Shown: positions 1 to 13,409 of the stretch, in pieces | Layout of the letters: the number at the start of each line of letters is the position of its first letter | Position numbering within the stretch: the first letter of the stretch is position 1 | DNA from: Argentina anserina | Lineage: Eukaryota; Streptophyta; Magnoliopsida; Rosales; Rosaceae | Assembly: GCF_933775445.1 (NCBI RefSeq) | Contig: NC_065872.1 | Coordinates: 62,001-126,000 of the forward strand | Direction of reading: 5' to 3' | DNA length: 64,000 nt | Program-made: the position numbers and the translations under genes | Notes under the pieces: model-generated | What the model saw: the letters and a program-made list of their open reading frames with translations, nothing else | Told to the model about the DNA's origin: nothing | The model's database searches: none

Positions 1-219
1 GTTCATTGACAGGCTCATATCTGTCATAGATATCAAAAAATATCTCTTCAACAGGCCCTAAAAGGTCAATTCCTGGCTTCAGCTCAGTCTGTGGATTATC
101 AGTTTCCGCTTCTGTTGACACAAACGCAATAAACTTTCCCTTCGGAGCAACATTGTGAGAGTAAGAGGAACAGAAAAGATACCTGTTCCATTCAATAAAA
201 CATCACACTACAGCCTAAG

Positions 220-269
<50 letters not shown>

Positions 270-3127
270 TAGGCTAGGCTATATAAGATCCCAAGAGGCC
301 TCTTCTACTTGCCAACTTTATCCTATGCTGGTGGGTATACTTGCGGCCATGAAGTCGTATTATGATACACTAATTTATTATACAATTGTCGATATGGACC
401 CCTCCTGTACAGATGACTAAATGAATAAGATAATTTGTAGCAGTTTATAAGGAAAACTTACATATCTGATCTGCGACCCAACTGCTTTTGTGGCAAGATA
501 ACCTGCACTGAATGAGAATCATTTGTGTTTGGAATTGGGTGGTTCATTATGGCTATAGCCCTTGCAACCTTACCAACATTTCTGACCTGTCGAAATGCAT
601 TGAATCTTAGTACAAGATAACATCATTTTTCTTAACCCTTCAAGCTTGATACAGAAGAAACGCGATGATATATGAGGCCTATACATAAATAGACGCATTT
701 GCATTTCCAAACAATAAAATTAATCCACCACTAAGAGTGACGGGATTATATAGCAAATCTTTGGCAGTTTCTTCACTCCTTCCAATTCTAGAAGACTCCC
801 GACCATCTAAGTGGCACTTTCTTTATTACTAACATTTATTTAATCTTGACAAAGATAAGTAATGAGCACCTCAAATTCTATGCAAACTCAGAAGAACCAT
901 ACAATTTACCTTGTTGGGTAAGTAAGAAGGGTCACAGACAACTTTCGTGCACCTAGCAGTTTCACCTGCAGATGTGACACCAATAACTCTCCCTTCCTCA
1001 TTGAATTCCACCTGGCATCAGGGAGGAGAGAACTCAGAGTCTATACCAAATAACAAGAGCAGCAATTTACAATTGTAGAGTAAATAGTAACAAAATGATG
1101 CAATAGTTGAAGCCTTGAAGGACAGTGTTAAATCCATCAAATATGAGAATGACAGAAGGTACCTTGCATTCAGGTTTATTAAGCATATAAGTGCCACCAT
1201 AAACCGCACTAAGTCTTGCAAATCCCTGCATAAAGCCCCACTCAGAAAAGAAGGAATGTTTTTACTGACATTGACAATAGTTATACTCATATGATAAAAC
1301 ATCAAGTGACAGACCTGGGGAAGCTCTCCTAGTCCATACAAGGGATAAATGTATGGAGATCCTCCTTGAAAACGTGCAAGAGATTCCGCATAAAGCTATG
1401 ATAGAAACAAGAGAAAAAACTCAAGGGCATGACAATGAGGAAACACCAGATACACAAAACTAAAGATCTACATATACAAACAACAACTCATCACCATCCA
1501 ACTTACCTTCATCCTCTTCACAGTATCCAGTGCAGGTTCATCCAGGTAGCGATCATCTCTATGAAGTGCTAATGCATGCCCAATGAAGTCAACAGTGTTA
1601 TCATCAAGACCATACTTTCTGTTGTAACATTGACCAAACAAAAAATTCATAAATGTTCTCTGGCGCTTAGCATGTTCGTTACATGTATGTAATCAACAGA
1701 AATTAGACACCTCTTTTTCTTGAGTAACTAATTATGTACACTACAAAGCATAGAGGTAACCATAGTCAATCAAATTAACCCATCAAGTAATACGCCCACC
1801 AAATATTATGCACTCTGATGATTCAAACTTTTTATCTATTTTTATTATTGTTGAGACCATCAACAATACAACTTTAGAATCTTGTCAAAATGCATTTCAA
1901 AAATTACTTTCAGAAGTCGTAACATCCAACCACTTACGCTATCAATTCTCTAGTTGTCACTCTTGTTAGGTCCATTCCCTCATGTGTCCTGGGATCCCCT
2001 TCATTATAATCTTGAACATATATAAAGAACTTGCGGGCACGACGCTTTTCGAATAAACCCATAAGTGGAGATTTAAGTGCCTCCATATCAGTTGCCGGAA
2101 CCTTGTGAACCTATTGCAATGGATATACTACTCATAAGGATTGAGATCAAATTTAAACATCAATGTGTAAGAATAATCAAGAAGTGCAGTGAGTAAGCAA
2201 AAGTCCTACTTTTCCTTTATTATAGACAAAACCACCATCCACAGCTTTGAAGGACAAATACTTGGTAACATCTGTATGAATGAGGACGCGGACTAGAGTT
2301 CCATTGGCCATCATGAACTAACAGAGACAAATGAAACATGTTAGGAACAATTAAAACAAATTAACCTGTATTTTGTAGATTGTGAGCAAAGCACAATGCA
2401 GAGCAATATAACAGACAAAATGTACCTTTGGGACCATGTCAACATTATAATCCCTACTAGCGCCCAACTGAGTTGGGGGCTTATCATCTCCCCTGAACCT
2501 CTTCCACAGCTACAAGATGATAGTTTAACATCAGTCCAACACAAAAAAGTGAAGTAAAAGAGTGAGGTACCAGAATACAAGTATGAGACTGGTACTTGTT
2601 CACAAGTTAAAGAATATGTGGGAGAAAAGGGACCTGAATAAGATTGAGTGATGCACACTCTCCACCATAATAATCATTCCTATCCATGTGTAGAACCTGG
2701 GATCATAAATCAAAAGATAAAATAGCTATAATAACTGTATCACAAGGGTAAAGGTTGTTGAAACAAAACAGGCAGTAAATAGATATGCATCCAAAAAAGA
2801 GGCCTGCACAAGAATTCAGTATAAGTAGAGCTTCAAGAACAAATAAAGGATAATTTTGAGTAAGGCAGTTGCGGATGAATCCATTTTGACTGGCAGTTTC
2901 AGGGTTTAGAGTAGGCTTGCAATTAAGATCAAGTGACTAGTACACGAAAACAAAGAGTAGATCTGCCCCGATTGCGATTCCAACGGGATCTCATGGATCC
3001 CTGATTTCTAAGTACAAATAAATAAAAACACGGAGAGCACCTTGAGGCCGTCAACGGAGAGAAGACCGCTGAGGATGCATTCCTTGAGACCAGTTCCCAA
3101 CACGATAACGTCATACTGCTCATCCAT
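1..3127 (-). CDS. GDI: Rab GDP dissociation inhibitor (GDI), 3' part missing
   Basis: Rab GDI binds prenylated GDP-bound Rab GTPases in the cytosol, extracts them from membranes and recycles them for vesicle traffic. Eleven exons can be read on the minus strand: 3041-3127, 2634-2696, 2426-2509, 2210-2317, 1938-2110, 1507-1618, 1315-1395, 1163-1225, 910-1011, 462-586 and 1-182, all with GT-AG borders and a consistent frame. The start is ATG at 3127, giving [16 protein letters not shown], the dinucleotide-fold-like N-terminus of the GDI/REP family. [14 protein letters not shown] follows in exon 2, and [19 protein letters not shown] spans exons 7-8, all diagnostic of GDI. The frame is open to the window edge, near ...[11 protein letters not shown], so roughly the last 50 residues lie outside. 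No lesion was seen. The family call is very secure; which paralogue it is cannot be told. Confidence 0.96.
224..266. repeat. (GA)n microsatellite in GDI intron 10
   Basis: About 21 uninterrupted GA units lie inside the last intron seen of the GDI gene, roughly 40 bp upstream of its acceptor on the minus strand. On the coding strand this is a (TC)n tract, so it may serve as an extended polypyrimidine stretch. It is likely length-polymorphic. Confidence 0.95.
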
Positions 3128-3949
3128 TGCTCTCTTCTTCCTCCTGGTTTGCTCGATCGAGCAGATCACAATTTCTCCCGCTAGGGTTTCGTCTCTCTCG
3201 CTCTCACCGTTCCTAGCTTCTCACCGAGCCTATCTCTGTCTTGCTCCGTCAATATATATACTGTATGCGATTACCACCTACGACTCTACGAGGCTACGAC
3301 TAAACACCGTAAAACAAGTATTACCCGAACACACATGTTTTTTATTTCAGTTTTTAGTTGAATAAAAATATGGTAATTCTATTTGCACTTCTAAATAAAA
3401 TAAAATATTTAAGTATGCCCATTTCATCCTCTAACATAGCATTCTTTTCGAAACCTTGATTGACTCCACCTTATTGCAACATATATTTGAGAATTTCCTT
3501 TACGATTGCTGCAACTAATGGGTCTTAATATTGGGTTCTTTCATCAATATATAATTGCTACTGAGTACGTATGTGATAGAGTAATAAGGAATCCCTTCCT
3601 CTGTTACTTTGCCTCGATGGTCCCAGTACATGAATAAAATCAAATCAATCAATAACCTGCGGCAATACTTGATGGAGTTGATGGGGAGTTTAGAGGCAAG
3701 GAATGTAGCTGGGTGCAATTCAAAACAATTTACATATATTGAGAATGTCAGGGATAAAAATGGAAATGCAAGATAAAAAAATTGATAGGTTTTGTATATA
3801 AAAATATTTATTAGATACAATTAACAACACTCGTTTATTATTCATACCTCTTTCATTTTTTGTAAAAATTATTTTCTTGTTTTACCCTCTAACAAAATAG
3901 CAAGCTGATAATGGCTTTGGGAAGTTCATGTTTGAGCAACCTCTTCTCC
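3128..3949. other. GDI promoter side and plain intergenic DNA
   Basis: The first 150 bases or so contain the GDI 5' leader and probable core promoter on the minus strand (CT-rich sequence, and a TATA-like tract around 3251-3260). The rest is AT-rich with no open frame that resembles a gene. The next element begins at 3950 with its target duplication. Confidence 0.5.
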
Positions 3950-3958
3950 ATTTATTAC
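3950..3958 (+). repeat. 9-bp target site duplication of the MULE, left copy
   Basis: atttattac abuts the left TIR and is repeated exactly at 5185-5193. Confidence 0.88.
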
Positions 3959-4151
3959 GATAAATTTTGATAAATGACCCTTTTGGGGTGCTTGAATCGA
4001 TTTTTGACCATGTTTTTAAAAAGAGTTGAAAAATAGCCATATCAAATATTTAAAAGTCTTTTATGTCCTTATTTAAATTTATGTAACTGATTATATCTTA
4101 TATTTTCTAATCTTTTTCAATTCCTACAATTGTCAAATGTGTTTTTTCTCT

Positions 4152-4403
4152 TGAAGTAAATTTGCCGACCACCCCTTATATGCCCACCTATCTAAATAAA
4201 AGTCACATGTTTTTTTACTTACTATAGTTATACCATAGTTAACTCTTAAATTTGTTAAATTAATTATTAATTTATTTTTACTATGTGCTAGTAATTAATC
4301 TAGATAACCATAGTTATACCATAGTTAATCTACAACACATGGCTTTCATCTAAGTGGGTGAGCATGAGGGTGGTCAAAAAAGATGGTCGGAAAATTTGCT
4401 TCA
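4152..4403. mobile_element. MITE nested inside the MULE
   Basis: This 252-bp element has near full-length inverted arms. The left arm begins tgaagtaaatttgccgacca and the right arm, reverse complemented, begins tgaagcaaattttccgacca. The arms include complementary cccacc/ggtggg-type blocks and the motif accatagtta in both orientations. No convincing target duplication could be set (T-rich on the left, ttttcccc on the right). A related but shorter element lies at 14155-14319. Being inside the MULE, it is the younger insertion. Confidence 0.8.
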
Positions 4404-4875
4404 TTTTCCCCTCGCCACTTTTTTTTCTCAAATTTGCTCCTTTCTCTTCTGAAAAAAAAAATCATAATTGAAGGTGATTGATAGAGTTTCTAAATCGATA
4501 AAGGCTAGCTTACTGACACCAAATTAGAGACGGACATCCATTATCAATTAGAAATTCTTGGCATAATTTTACAGTATTGTTTGATCAACGATGAGTCAAA
4601 GTAACGCTTAGGGAACTTGACGAATGAAAATCACTTGTACTTGCATATGGTGACACAGGAGAAAAATGATCCTCAATTGACAAGTTATATCGCGAGCGAG
4701 TTTCGCAGCTTGAAGATCCATGATGCAAACTTTAACCCTAATATTTGATATTCAACTTGTAGTGTTTAATGTGTGCTTTACAAGTTTACATGCAAAGAGT
4801 ATCACCAAATGTTGGCGAAATCTTTGATCGAATGCATAGATGGCTTTCAACTCATCTACAATTGAAATATGTAGA

Positions 4876-4895
4876 AATATATATATATATATATA
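4876..4895. repeat. (AT)n microsatellite
   Basis: About ten AT units inside the MULE interior. Confidence 0.85.
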
Positions 4896-5184
4896 ATTAT
4901 TTATGTATATATTTCAACCTTCAAATAACAGTATAACACTCTTTGGGCAATAATGGCTTCATTACAGCAAAAACGTTTTTGAAGGAGATGAAAGCTAGCA
5001 AGAGGCTGGGGTGGAACAGTTCATATTTTGGTCCTTGATTGTGATTATGAATGAATAATAGATAAATTAAAAAAAGGATATTAAAGACTTTTGAACAGTT
5101 TATATGGTTATTTTCAACTTCTTGATAAAAGATTGTTAAAAATCAATTCAAGCACCCAAAAAATGTCATTTATCAAAATTTCTC

Positions 5185-5193
5185 ATTTATTAC
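5185..5193 (+). repeat. 9-bp target site duplication of the MULE, right copy
   Basis: atttattac, identical to 3950-3958, directly follows the right TIR. Confidence 0.88.
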
Positions 5194-8100
5194 CCTGAAC
5201 TGTGCAATGGTGCAACCCAAAACCAGCCACCATTCCCCACCAATGTGATCTCTCCTCAATTGATTATGTAAAACAACTATTACATCTATTTACATGTAGT
5301 GCCTCTGATTAAAATCTCAATCCGGATATTTCCATGTTTTCTTCCATATAAACGTCTCTACATGGCCATAGATTAATTTCAGTCATTTGCGTCTTCAATA
5401 TGAAAATCAAGCCATATTTTAGTTCCTGAAAGCCATTAACAATTAGATACAATGATACATAGAGGTTTGGAAAGAGTTGGGATTTCTATATACTGGGCGT
5501 GGAGAGAAAGAGAGAGAGAGAGAGAGAGATTTGTTGCAGGTGAGAATTTTCAAAGTGGGATCAGTTAGTGCAGGAAAAAGGAATATGAAAACCCCAAGCA
5601 TAGAGATTATGAAAAAATGTTAGTTTTTAAATCAATTGATGATTACAAGCAGCCTGAAAGAGAGAGCTAGAATTCAATCTCAAATTGAATAAATGAATAA
5701 TTTGTAGATGGTAAAATAGGAAATTAATTTTTACAAAAATTATAGGAAGTATACATAGGTTTTTTTTAATATAATAAATACTTTCATTCATATCGCAAAC
5801 AACAGTCAAGAGAATACATCTACATGCCACTCGCTACCACATTTATAGGGTAGACAAGGATTTATGGCAAAAGTCAAAGGGCACATATCTCGCCCACATA
5901 TCTAAGCAATAAGCATCATACACAATGCAACTCAATGATCAACATGGGAATACAAGAACCAAACTAAGCAACTAGGGACAAGCCTCACATACTTAAAGAA
6001 AAAAAAACTAAAAACTATAAATATGAATCAACATAAAATAAATACAATAATGCCCTAAATGGGCTACATTTTATTGATTCAGGCCATGACCAAAAGAACG
6101 GACCCAAACCAAGTCAAAGGCCCATGTCCGCCTCTAATGAACATAAGAGAACAGTAAGCCAAAGATATGGCCATCATGCTTCATTTATGATTGCATCACC
6201 ATAGCCTTGACATTGCCGCTTGTAACCATCACAACGCTACCACCCAGGTATGTAGTAGACAGACAACACCGCCTATCAAGACTACCCATAGACAACACTG
6301 CCAAGATCCGCCCCGAAATACCAAGAAAACCAACAACACTGCCACTTCCCCATCACGAACCACCACACCAGAGATCCCTCGACACTACCAGATCCCTCGA
6401 CACTACCAAGACCTGACCGGCACCACCAGAAAAGCCACCAAAGCAACAACACCAAAATTTGATCACCACAACCAAAACCTCAGCATCTCCGACACAAAAT
6501 GACCACCTCCCTCTCACGAGCTCCGCCAACAAAACCACCATGCCAAGCCACCAATTGACCAGCCACAACTCTCGTTCGACGACAACTTCATAGATGCGCA
6601 GTTGGACGGAGGCACAAATCCGAGAGAGAGAAAACGCAGAGCGGCTAGGGTGAAGTTAGGAGGTATACATAGCAAATAGGGAGGTGCAACTAGAATCTCC
6701 CATACAAGTATTAAAGATTTAATTTATTTATTATGTAAAAAAACACGATTTTGAAAGTAACAAACATAATTTATTGGGTCGCAACTAGAATCTCCCATAC
6801 AAGTATTAAAGATTTAATTTATTTATTATGTAAAAAAACACGATTTTGAAAGTAACAAACATAATTTATTGGGTCGTGAGTTTGATTCAATCGGACAAGT
6901 TGTACCATCTTAGTTGAAATTTGATAAAAAAATAATTATGGAACATAAACTCTCGACAAAAATTTTCATTGTCGTGTATGTATTGTTAATATCATGAACA
7001 TGAGTAGAGATGGTTGGACTATAAACATTATAACTGAGATATGTCGTGAGTTTAACTCACAATATACTCGTTGTAACTTATTAGTTGTTGTATTTAATAT
7101 AAAAAAACTACGAATAAGAACATGTTAAAGTTCACTACAAAAATAAGAAAGTATGCTGAGCTAATGGGAGGGGCAACAACAACCCAATTAAAGATCCAAA
7201 CTTAGCTCAATTTATTCGGGCGAAAAGGAGAGTAATAGTTTGCTTGAGTTCACTTAGCTCAATATAGTGAAGCAGCCCACCAAAGCTCGCATTGTTGGTT
7301 AGAAACAATGCATACCTAAATTTATTACCTTCTCGGTCATAAACAACTTTATCTGACTACCGTAATGTGTGAAATTTGATCATATTTTAATACGCAATCA
7401 TGTTGACATCAATCTCAATATTAAATTAGAACTACTAGTGACATGTAACGATCATTATATTGACATGTCCAAATACCAGTATTATGAACATGTGAGATGT
7501 TGTCAAACTTTAAACAACATCACATTAAAAAAATTACTCTCATGCCATAACATTAAGTCATTAACCAACTAGTCCGACAACAAACTACAAGTGCGACAAA
7601 ACCAAAGGCTCACACGAGGAATCGACCGGACGGGCACTCTCACAAGAAGGAAGATCAAGTAGAATAATATTTGTGAGTTGATAGATAGAAGAATATGAAA
7701 TAATCATAATCATATTAATTAAGGGAATAGAGCTTATGGAACCGTTTTTGGGTAAATTTTGAAAATCCCTCAATTATCCATACATGAAAAAAAATATTGC
7801 ATAAACACAATCTAATACATTGAGGGTACAACCGTACAATGGAGAAAACAATTGGGAACAAACCCAAGACCCATGTTTTAAGTAGTTTTTTTGTTTAGAA
7901 TAATAAATAACCTCATTAGGCATCAAGCCAACCATGAATAAATATTGCTAGGTGAGGTAAGAGCAAGTTCCACTGCAAAGAAACATGCTTATTATTACCT
8001 ACAAAACTACAAAGGAAAAACAAACCAAAAAATAACCAAGCAAACTTGAGTCCGTCAAACACAAAATAAAACGAAAATGCAATAAAAATAACTTACAATT

Positions 8101-9250
8101 TGAGAATAGGACTTGATGCGAAGGTATCAGGCCTAGACCCAATGGTGTACCTTTTAACCAAAACGCACAAAGAGAAACCCTACCCCAAAATTAATGTGTC
8201 AGTCCCTTAATAACTTTTAACAAACTAAATCATAAAAATAAAGAAGGAAAAATGGAAGTCCAAGGCCCAACTCTCCAAGATGCACTATTGCAACCCATAA
8301 GAGCAGGAGCCCAAAGACCCAAGCCACTCTCCCCTCTCTCCAAACAGTATAATTTGGAAAAGCTGTTAAGAGAGCCTATCGCCGATCAGTCTGGTGGCTA
8401 GCCGGCTTGGAGTGCCATGATCGCCACCCTTAACGTTAAACTCCAACTAAAGGAAGCCTAGCCTGCTATTAAAGACATTGCCTCAGATCCCTGTTGAAAC
8501 AGATATAATCACCCTTGCACTGATCCACACCGCACACCGCCGCAAATCTAATTGGCCTCCAACTCAAGCCCGCGACACACCATTGTCTCCGTAAGCCAGC
8601 AACATTCCTCCTTTTTAAAAGCTATGCACCAGAACCCACAAAGCTCTCCACAACCGCCTCATGGAAGAGAAGGACAATGGAGAACACCCATTGCAGGCGA
8701 GAAACGAAGTCCTTGCCGCCCTTCCATGCAAATTCTACGGTTTGGTTTTTCTCTGCTCTGCAAGAAGTGGAGCGTCTAATGTGTTTTAAAGATTGTTTTA
8801 ATTTCTCATAAATTTTATGTTTTAAGTAGTTGATTTCAAATGACCAGGTTTTTAGGAGTTGATTTCAAATTCATAAAATAACAACCCATTATCTATTTTT
8901 TTGTATGCACGACGCAATTTTAGTTATTAAATAATTTACATTCAGATCTTACCGTGTATTTTAATAATTTATTTTAACTTATATCGTTCAAACTGTATAT
9001 GAAAATACACGACCCGCACTGAAAATACTCGGTCTATTTTTCTTCTTTTATACACTTTTTTATTAAAATTTCAAAATAAAAGGCCAAATAACTGGCAACA
9101 GACTAGTATTATATCAAGTAGAAATAAATAAAAAATAAAAGAATGATATGTCGTGTCGTGTATTGGACAATGTCAATAATTTTCCCAAAAATGTAAATAC
9201 CTATTCTGGTTCAGGACAAAAAAAAAAGAGCAAAAAGAAAGGGAAGAAGA
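5194..9250. other. Intergenic DNA with degraded repeat fragments
   Basis: No gene is supported here. GC-richer patches at about 6180-6660 and 8240-8760 break the AT-rich background. They contain open but repetitive frames rich in Pro, Thr, His and Arg, the look of leader or internal sequence of old retroelements, but neither LTRs nor coding domains could be identified. A GA run lies at about 5510-5530, and a perfect tandem duplication at 6686-6875. Confidence 0.5.
6686..6875. repeat. Perfect 95-bp tandem duplication
   Basis: Positions 6686-6780 are repeated without visible mismatch at 6781-6875, each unit beginning gcaactagaatctcccatac and ending ttattgggtc. The duplication must be very recent. 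It lies in non-coding AT-rich sequence. Confidence 0.93.
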
Positions 9251-9863
9251 ATGAATAATAAAAATCACAGGGTATCGCTCTCTTCTGTGAGTAGCTTTCT
9301 TCTCCACCACAATTAATCAGAGGTAACGACTATCTATATTTTCAATTCCATGTCTCTTCATTTCAGTCCGCTTATGAATCCTACTATTTAAGCCCTCATT
9401 TTCCATGCCCTCGCTGTTTCCTTTCATCTATTTCGCTCTCATCCTTAATAGATTCGGTTCAAGTTATAGGTAGCTGATTTTTTTACCTCTTTGTTTGTGA
9501 ATTGTTGATTAGAGTGGTTCTGATGTTGTAGGGTTGGTTCTCGATCCCTGATATGTTGCTGGAATCCCTTTGATTCGCTAGGAGGAGGATATCAAGGGTT
9601 TTCCAGGTACTGACATTTGATTTTGGATGGTTACGATCGGTGGATTTGAACTTGTATAGGAATTCGGGGATTTTAGGGAGGAGAGATTGAGCTTCAAGAA
9701 GGAAGATTACCAGTTGGTATTTGATGGTACAGTAATTAGAATCTAGAGAAATTTCTAGGTATGTTTAGCTTGATTAGAGGGGTTTTCGCTTGTTCTATTA
9801 TCTTAAATTTTGAATAAAACAACGTAAATAGGGGAGTAGCACCGTAGTCTATAGAAGGTGGCG

Positions 9864-12800
9864 ATGGAAAAGGAGATGGTATTTGTTGAAGACAATGGTG
9901 GTTTAATTCTGGTGTCAGATGAGACTAACTCCGAAGGCCCCATATATATCAATATGGAAGATATGGAAGCCGAAGAGAGTGAAATTGATGGTCCAAGGAT
10001 TGGACTTGAAGGTTATGCAGCAGAGAAAGCGGAGGGAAGTAATGTGGTTTTTTCAAGAGAAGGATCCCTTGTAAGGAAAGAGTCTAGAATGTCCACTACC
10101 TGCAATTGCAGTACCAAAAAACTCAAAGCTCGAGTTGCCATGATGGATTCCAACCCGGATAAGAAAGAGAAACTTTGGCAAGAGAAAAAGCTCAGTAGAC
10201 AAGATAGGATTGAATTGGGCCGCTTGTTTCAGAGTGCTGTGAGTTCCCATGATTGGGAACTTGCAGAGAGTTTGATCTTGTCAGCTGATCCACAAACTCT
10301 AAATGATGCTCTCTGCACAACTCTGGATTCGATTTGGTTTTTGACCACACAGCAAGAGCTTTATGGGATAACTGGCTTAATTAAGAAAATCATTGTTAGT
10401 GGTGCATATGACTTTACAAGAGCTGCCTTGAGAACTTCATTTCTTGCTTCATGTGTCTCTGCCTGTCAGAGCCGAACAATGAGTCTTGCAGATACAGTCA
10501 CTTTAATGGCCCAAAGGTAAGACCGCTAAGTGTAGCAATTTTACAAGAATAAAAATTCCGCGTTTAGCTATTCTCTTTTACAAGTCCTGCGGGTTCTTTT
10601 ACTGAAAAACTGTAGCGAATAAGATTATTGAAACCGTGTGCTGATAGTTACTGTAATGCTATAGGAACCAAAGTTATAACTTCCTTCCCTGTGCAAAATG
10701 GTTATCCAAAGTGTTGAAAAAACCCCCTCTGTTTCGCCTACAAATGTATTCCGTGTATACTTTTTTTATTCTGCTTATTTATATCCTTGAATCATTTAGC
10801 GTGCAATGCACATTTTTTCTCTTCATCCTTGTAGTGACCTTTCATTTTTCTCTCTTGTTTTTTTTTTCTTTATGCCTTATGTTTTGATAGATTGCACGAG
10901 CGTCTACAGGAATGCAATGGAGATGAGGTCTTAAAGGCAGAGGCTGGTGCTAAGGTTCAAAAATTTACTGAATGGGCTTTGAAATGTATAGGCTTCCATT
11001 CTCGTTGTCAGGGTAATAAAGATAGGGTTAATAGCAGCTCAGGTGTTGAAATTCAACTCCAGTTATCTGCATTTAAGATATTTCTAGATATTGCTGGTAA
11101 CCAGCTATCTGGGAAAGACTTCACGGAGGCCTTTGATGCTGCTTGCTTTCCCCTAACTCTCTTCTCTACTTCTTTCTATCCTGGCTGGGCTTCTGGGATA
11201 TCAGCAACTGCAATTCAAGGTCTGCTGGGTATACTGGTGGAGGGGGGTGCAGACAATGTTAATCAGTGTTTCCTTGAAGCCTCTCGTTTTGGGAGTACAG
11301 AGCTTGTGCGCATCTTATTGCAGGTGATACTAGTATTTCATCCAAACATCATGATATTTTTTAAGTTGGCTAAGCTTTTAGATGTTATTTTTTTCCACTA
11401 GTACTTGGATGTTATGGTTGTCATACTAATGTTTTGCACCCAGAAGGCTGTAAAGTATATTACTACATCGTAGCAAAAAAAAAAAAAATACAATAAGCAC
11501 ACCATCGGGGGACCTTAGAGATAAGGTTGGCATTATCATGCTAATTTACGAGGATGCCATTTCCATACAAGCTAAAACTGGATGTAAGAACAGTAGGTAA
11601 GCAAGGGTTCAGTGCAGAATCTCAAAGGCATAATCTAGATTAGCAATTTTAGGTGTTTCCTTTTGTTTTCTGCAGGATAGAAGGTATATGTGAAACTTTA
11701 TGATCTTGACACTTTATCTGCTTCTTTCCCTTAACACCTATAAAAAAAAAGGAAAAAAGAAAAAGAAGTCTTAAGCATCCGGTTAAGATCGATGTAAACC
11801 AGCCCATTATATATATGATTCAATATGCCAACTATTAAACAACTTATTGGAAACACAAGACAACCAATCAAAAATGTCATGGAAAGAATAAAAAAGAATG
11901 ATAAGTAAAAACTAAAGGAGTTATTGGTTGGATCAGGAATAAAGTTCAGAGTATATACTGGTCTAAGGTCGTTCCTAGTAAGGTGGTTTCTTAGTGTAAT
12001 ATAATGAATTCTTAGACATTTTCTCTGACTGTTATCAGAACATGACAGGAGCAGAATGTAAAAGGGTAAGCAGAAACAAAGGATTATTCTTTTTTTCTCT
12101 TATGAATGAACAAATTATATTTATGTAACTGTATAGATAACTTATACTGAACGGCTCAGCTCAATTCGGCACTGTTCATTAGTTGATGATCAGTGGATTG
12201 GGGAATAGTATATAGGAATTGTATATCTTTTTCAAGTTTATTTGTAACCAATGGAATGTACTGATTTTATAACTAGTAGACCTGTTTTTACTTTAAATAT
12301 TGTACCTTATTGTTTGGTTTCACATCTCATTGATTTTATTTAACCAGTTCCTGGTTATTTTTCTCCCGTTTCTTCTTTTACTTATATTTGTAGATCTGGA
12401 CCATCGAAATATTCATCCACAAAAACTTTGTTTTATTGTTGCTAGCATTGTGTTCAAATGTATTTTTGTACTATGAACTGCCTATGTATCAAATCCTGGC
12501 AAATTTTGATAAGAAGATCTTGTTTGAATGTTTGCTTTATGGCCAATCATCAATGCATTCTGTTGTCTCATCTCTCCTTGGTATCTGGGTTTGTTTTGGT
12601 AGATTGCACAACGGAACAGTTTGGATGTGGACGTTGACCTGGCTTTGGGTTTTGCATCTCACTACTGCAAGATTGGTACTATGGAATGTCTTGTTGAAGA
12701 GGGTAATGCCATAGCCTTCTTGGGCCCTTTGATGAGAGCTGCAGAGAGGGGTTGTATGCAGGTGGTTGAGTGGTTTGTGAATAGGGGTTGCCGAGACATG

Positions 12801-13409
12801 GAGCTATGCCTTGCTCTGACAGCTGCAACATCTAGCAGCCAAGTTGATGTTGCTGCCTATCTCCTTCCTCATGTTCCCCATCATGTTCTTTCAGCACTAA
12901 GCATTGAAATTCTGAAGGCTGCTGGTGAAAGAAGTGGTGGGTCTCTTGATGGTGTTGCATTTCTTCTCCATTCTGACTTCTTAGGAGACCCTGCAGCTAC
13001 CTATGCTGTTGCCGATAATATTGCTCGGTCTGACGACGAGGGTGTAACTCATGAGCTAAGGGCATTTCTTAGAAAGAATTGGTCCGAGGAAGCCTTCTTG
13101 GATGGAAGAAAAGAGGAACAAGAGCATTACATGAACTTTATGAGGATTTTAAAGTGGGGTGGATCTCCTATATGCTTAAGAGATCTTCCAGCCCCACTGA
13201 GGATAACAATTGCTTACCTGCCACTGTATAGGGAATGTGTCAAGGCAGGGGGCTGTTTGTTGTCACAAAGGCTGAGAGGGCAGCTTATTGAAGCTGTGAG
13301 AACGCTTGGTGGTGGGGTCTTAGAAGGGGTGAGCCAGTGCAAAGAGCTCTTAGCTTTTCTGGAGCACCATCTTCCTCCGTTTTTTCTTCAACCACCGAGC
13401 ATTGTGTAG
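9864..13409 (+). CDS. SKIP35: Ankyrin-repeat protein SKIP35
   Basis: SKIP35 was named as a partner of the SKP1-like ASK subunits of SCF ubiquitin ligases; its biochemical role is not settled. Three coding exons, 9864-10516, 10891-11323 and 12603-13409, join in frame to 630 residues, close to the size of the family. The start is the ATG at 9864 (MEKEMVFVEDNGG); the codon two triplets upstream is GTG, not ATG. The acidic N-terminus is followed by a Lys-rich patch (about residues 80-115) with CNCSTKK. The body is helical ankyrin-like repeats such as CFLEASRFGSTELVRILLQ, AAERGCMQVVEWFVNRG and ELCLALTAATSSSQVDVAAYLL. Sequence from about 9250 to 9863 is probably a leader with an intron. Intron 2 is 1.28 kb. 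No lesions. The call rests on my recognition of the family. Confidence 0.88.

Larger units (their letters stand above)
3959..5184. mobile_element. Non-autonomous Mutator-like (MULE) element, 1.2 kb
   Basis: Long terminal inverted repeats of roughly 120 bp can be aligned by eye: the left begins gataaattttgataaatgac at 3959 and the right end (about 5080-5184) is its reverse complement with scattered mismatches. The element is flanked by an exact 9-bp direct repeat, atttattac, at 3950-3958 and 5185-5193. A 9-bp duplication with long TIRs is the hallmark of the Mutator superfamily. There is no transposase frame inside, so it is non-autonomous. The interior (about 4440-5040) is unique-looking sequence that could be captured host DNA, but I cannot name a source. 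A second, smaller inverted-repeat element is nested at 4152-4403. Confidence 0.88.

Noticed and set aside
6191..6568. Overlapping open frames rich in Thr/Pro/His and Gly/Val
   Set aside because: Both strands are open because of a biased repeat composition; no conserved domain, start context or exon structure.
9858..9863. Start of SKIP35 two codons earlier
   Set aside because: The codon at 9858 is GTG, not ATG; the first ATG in frame is at 9864.
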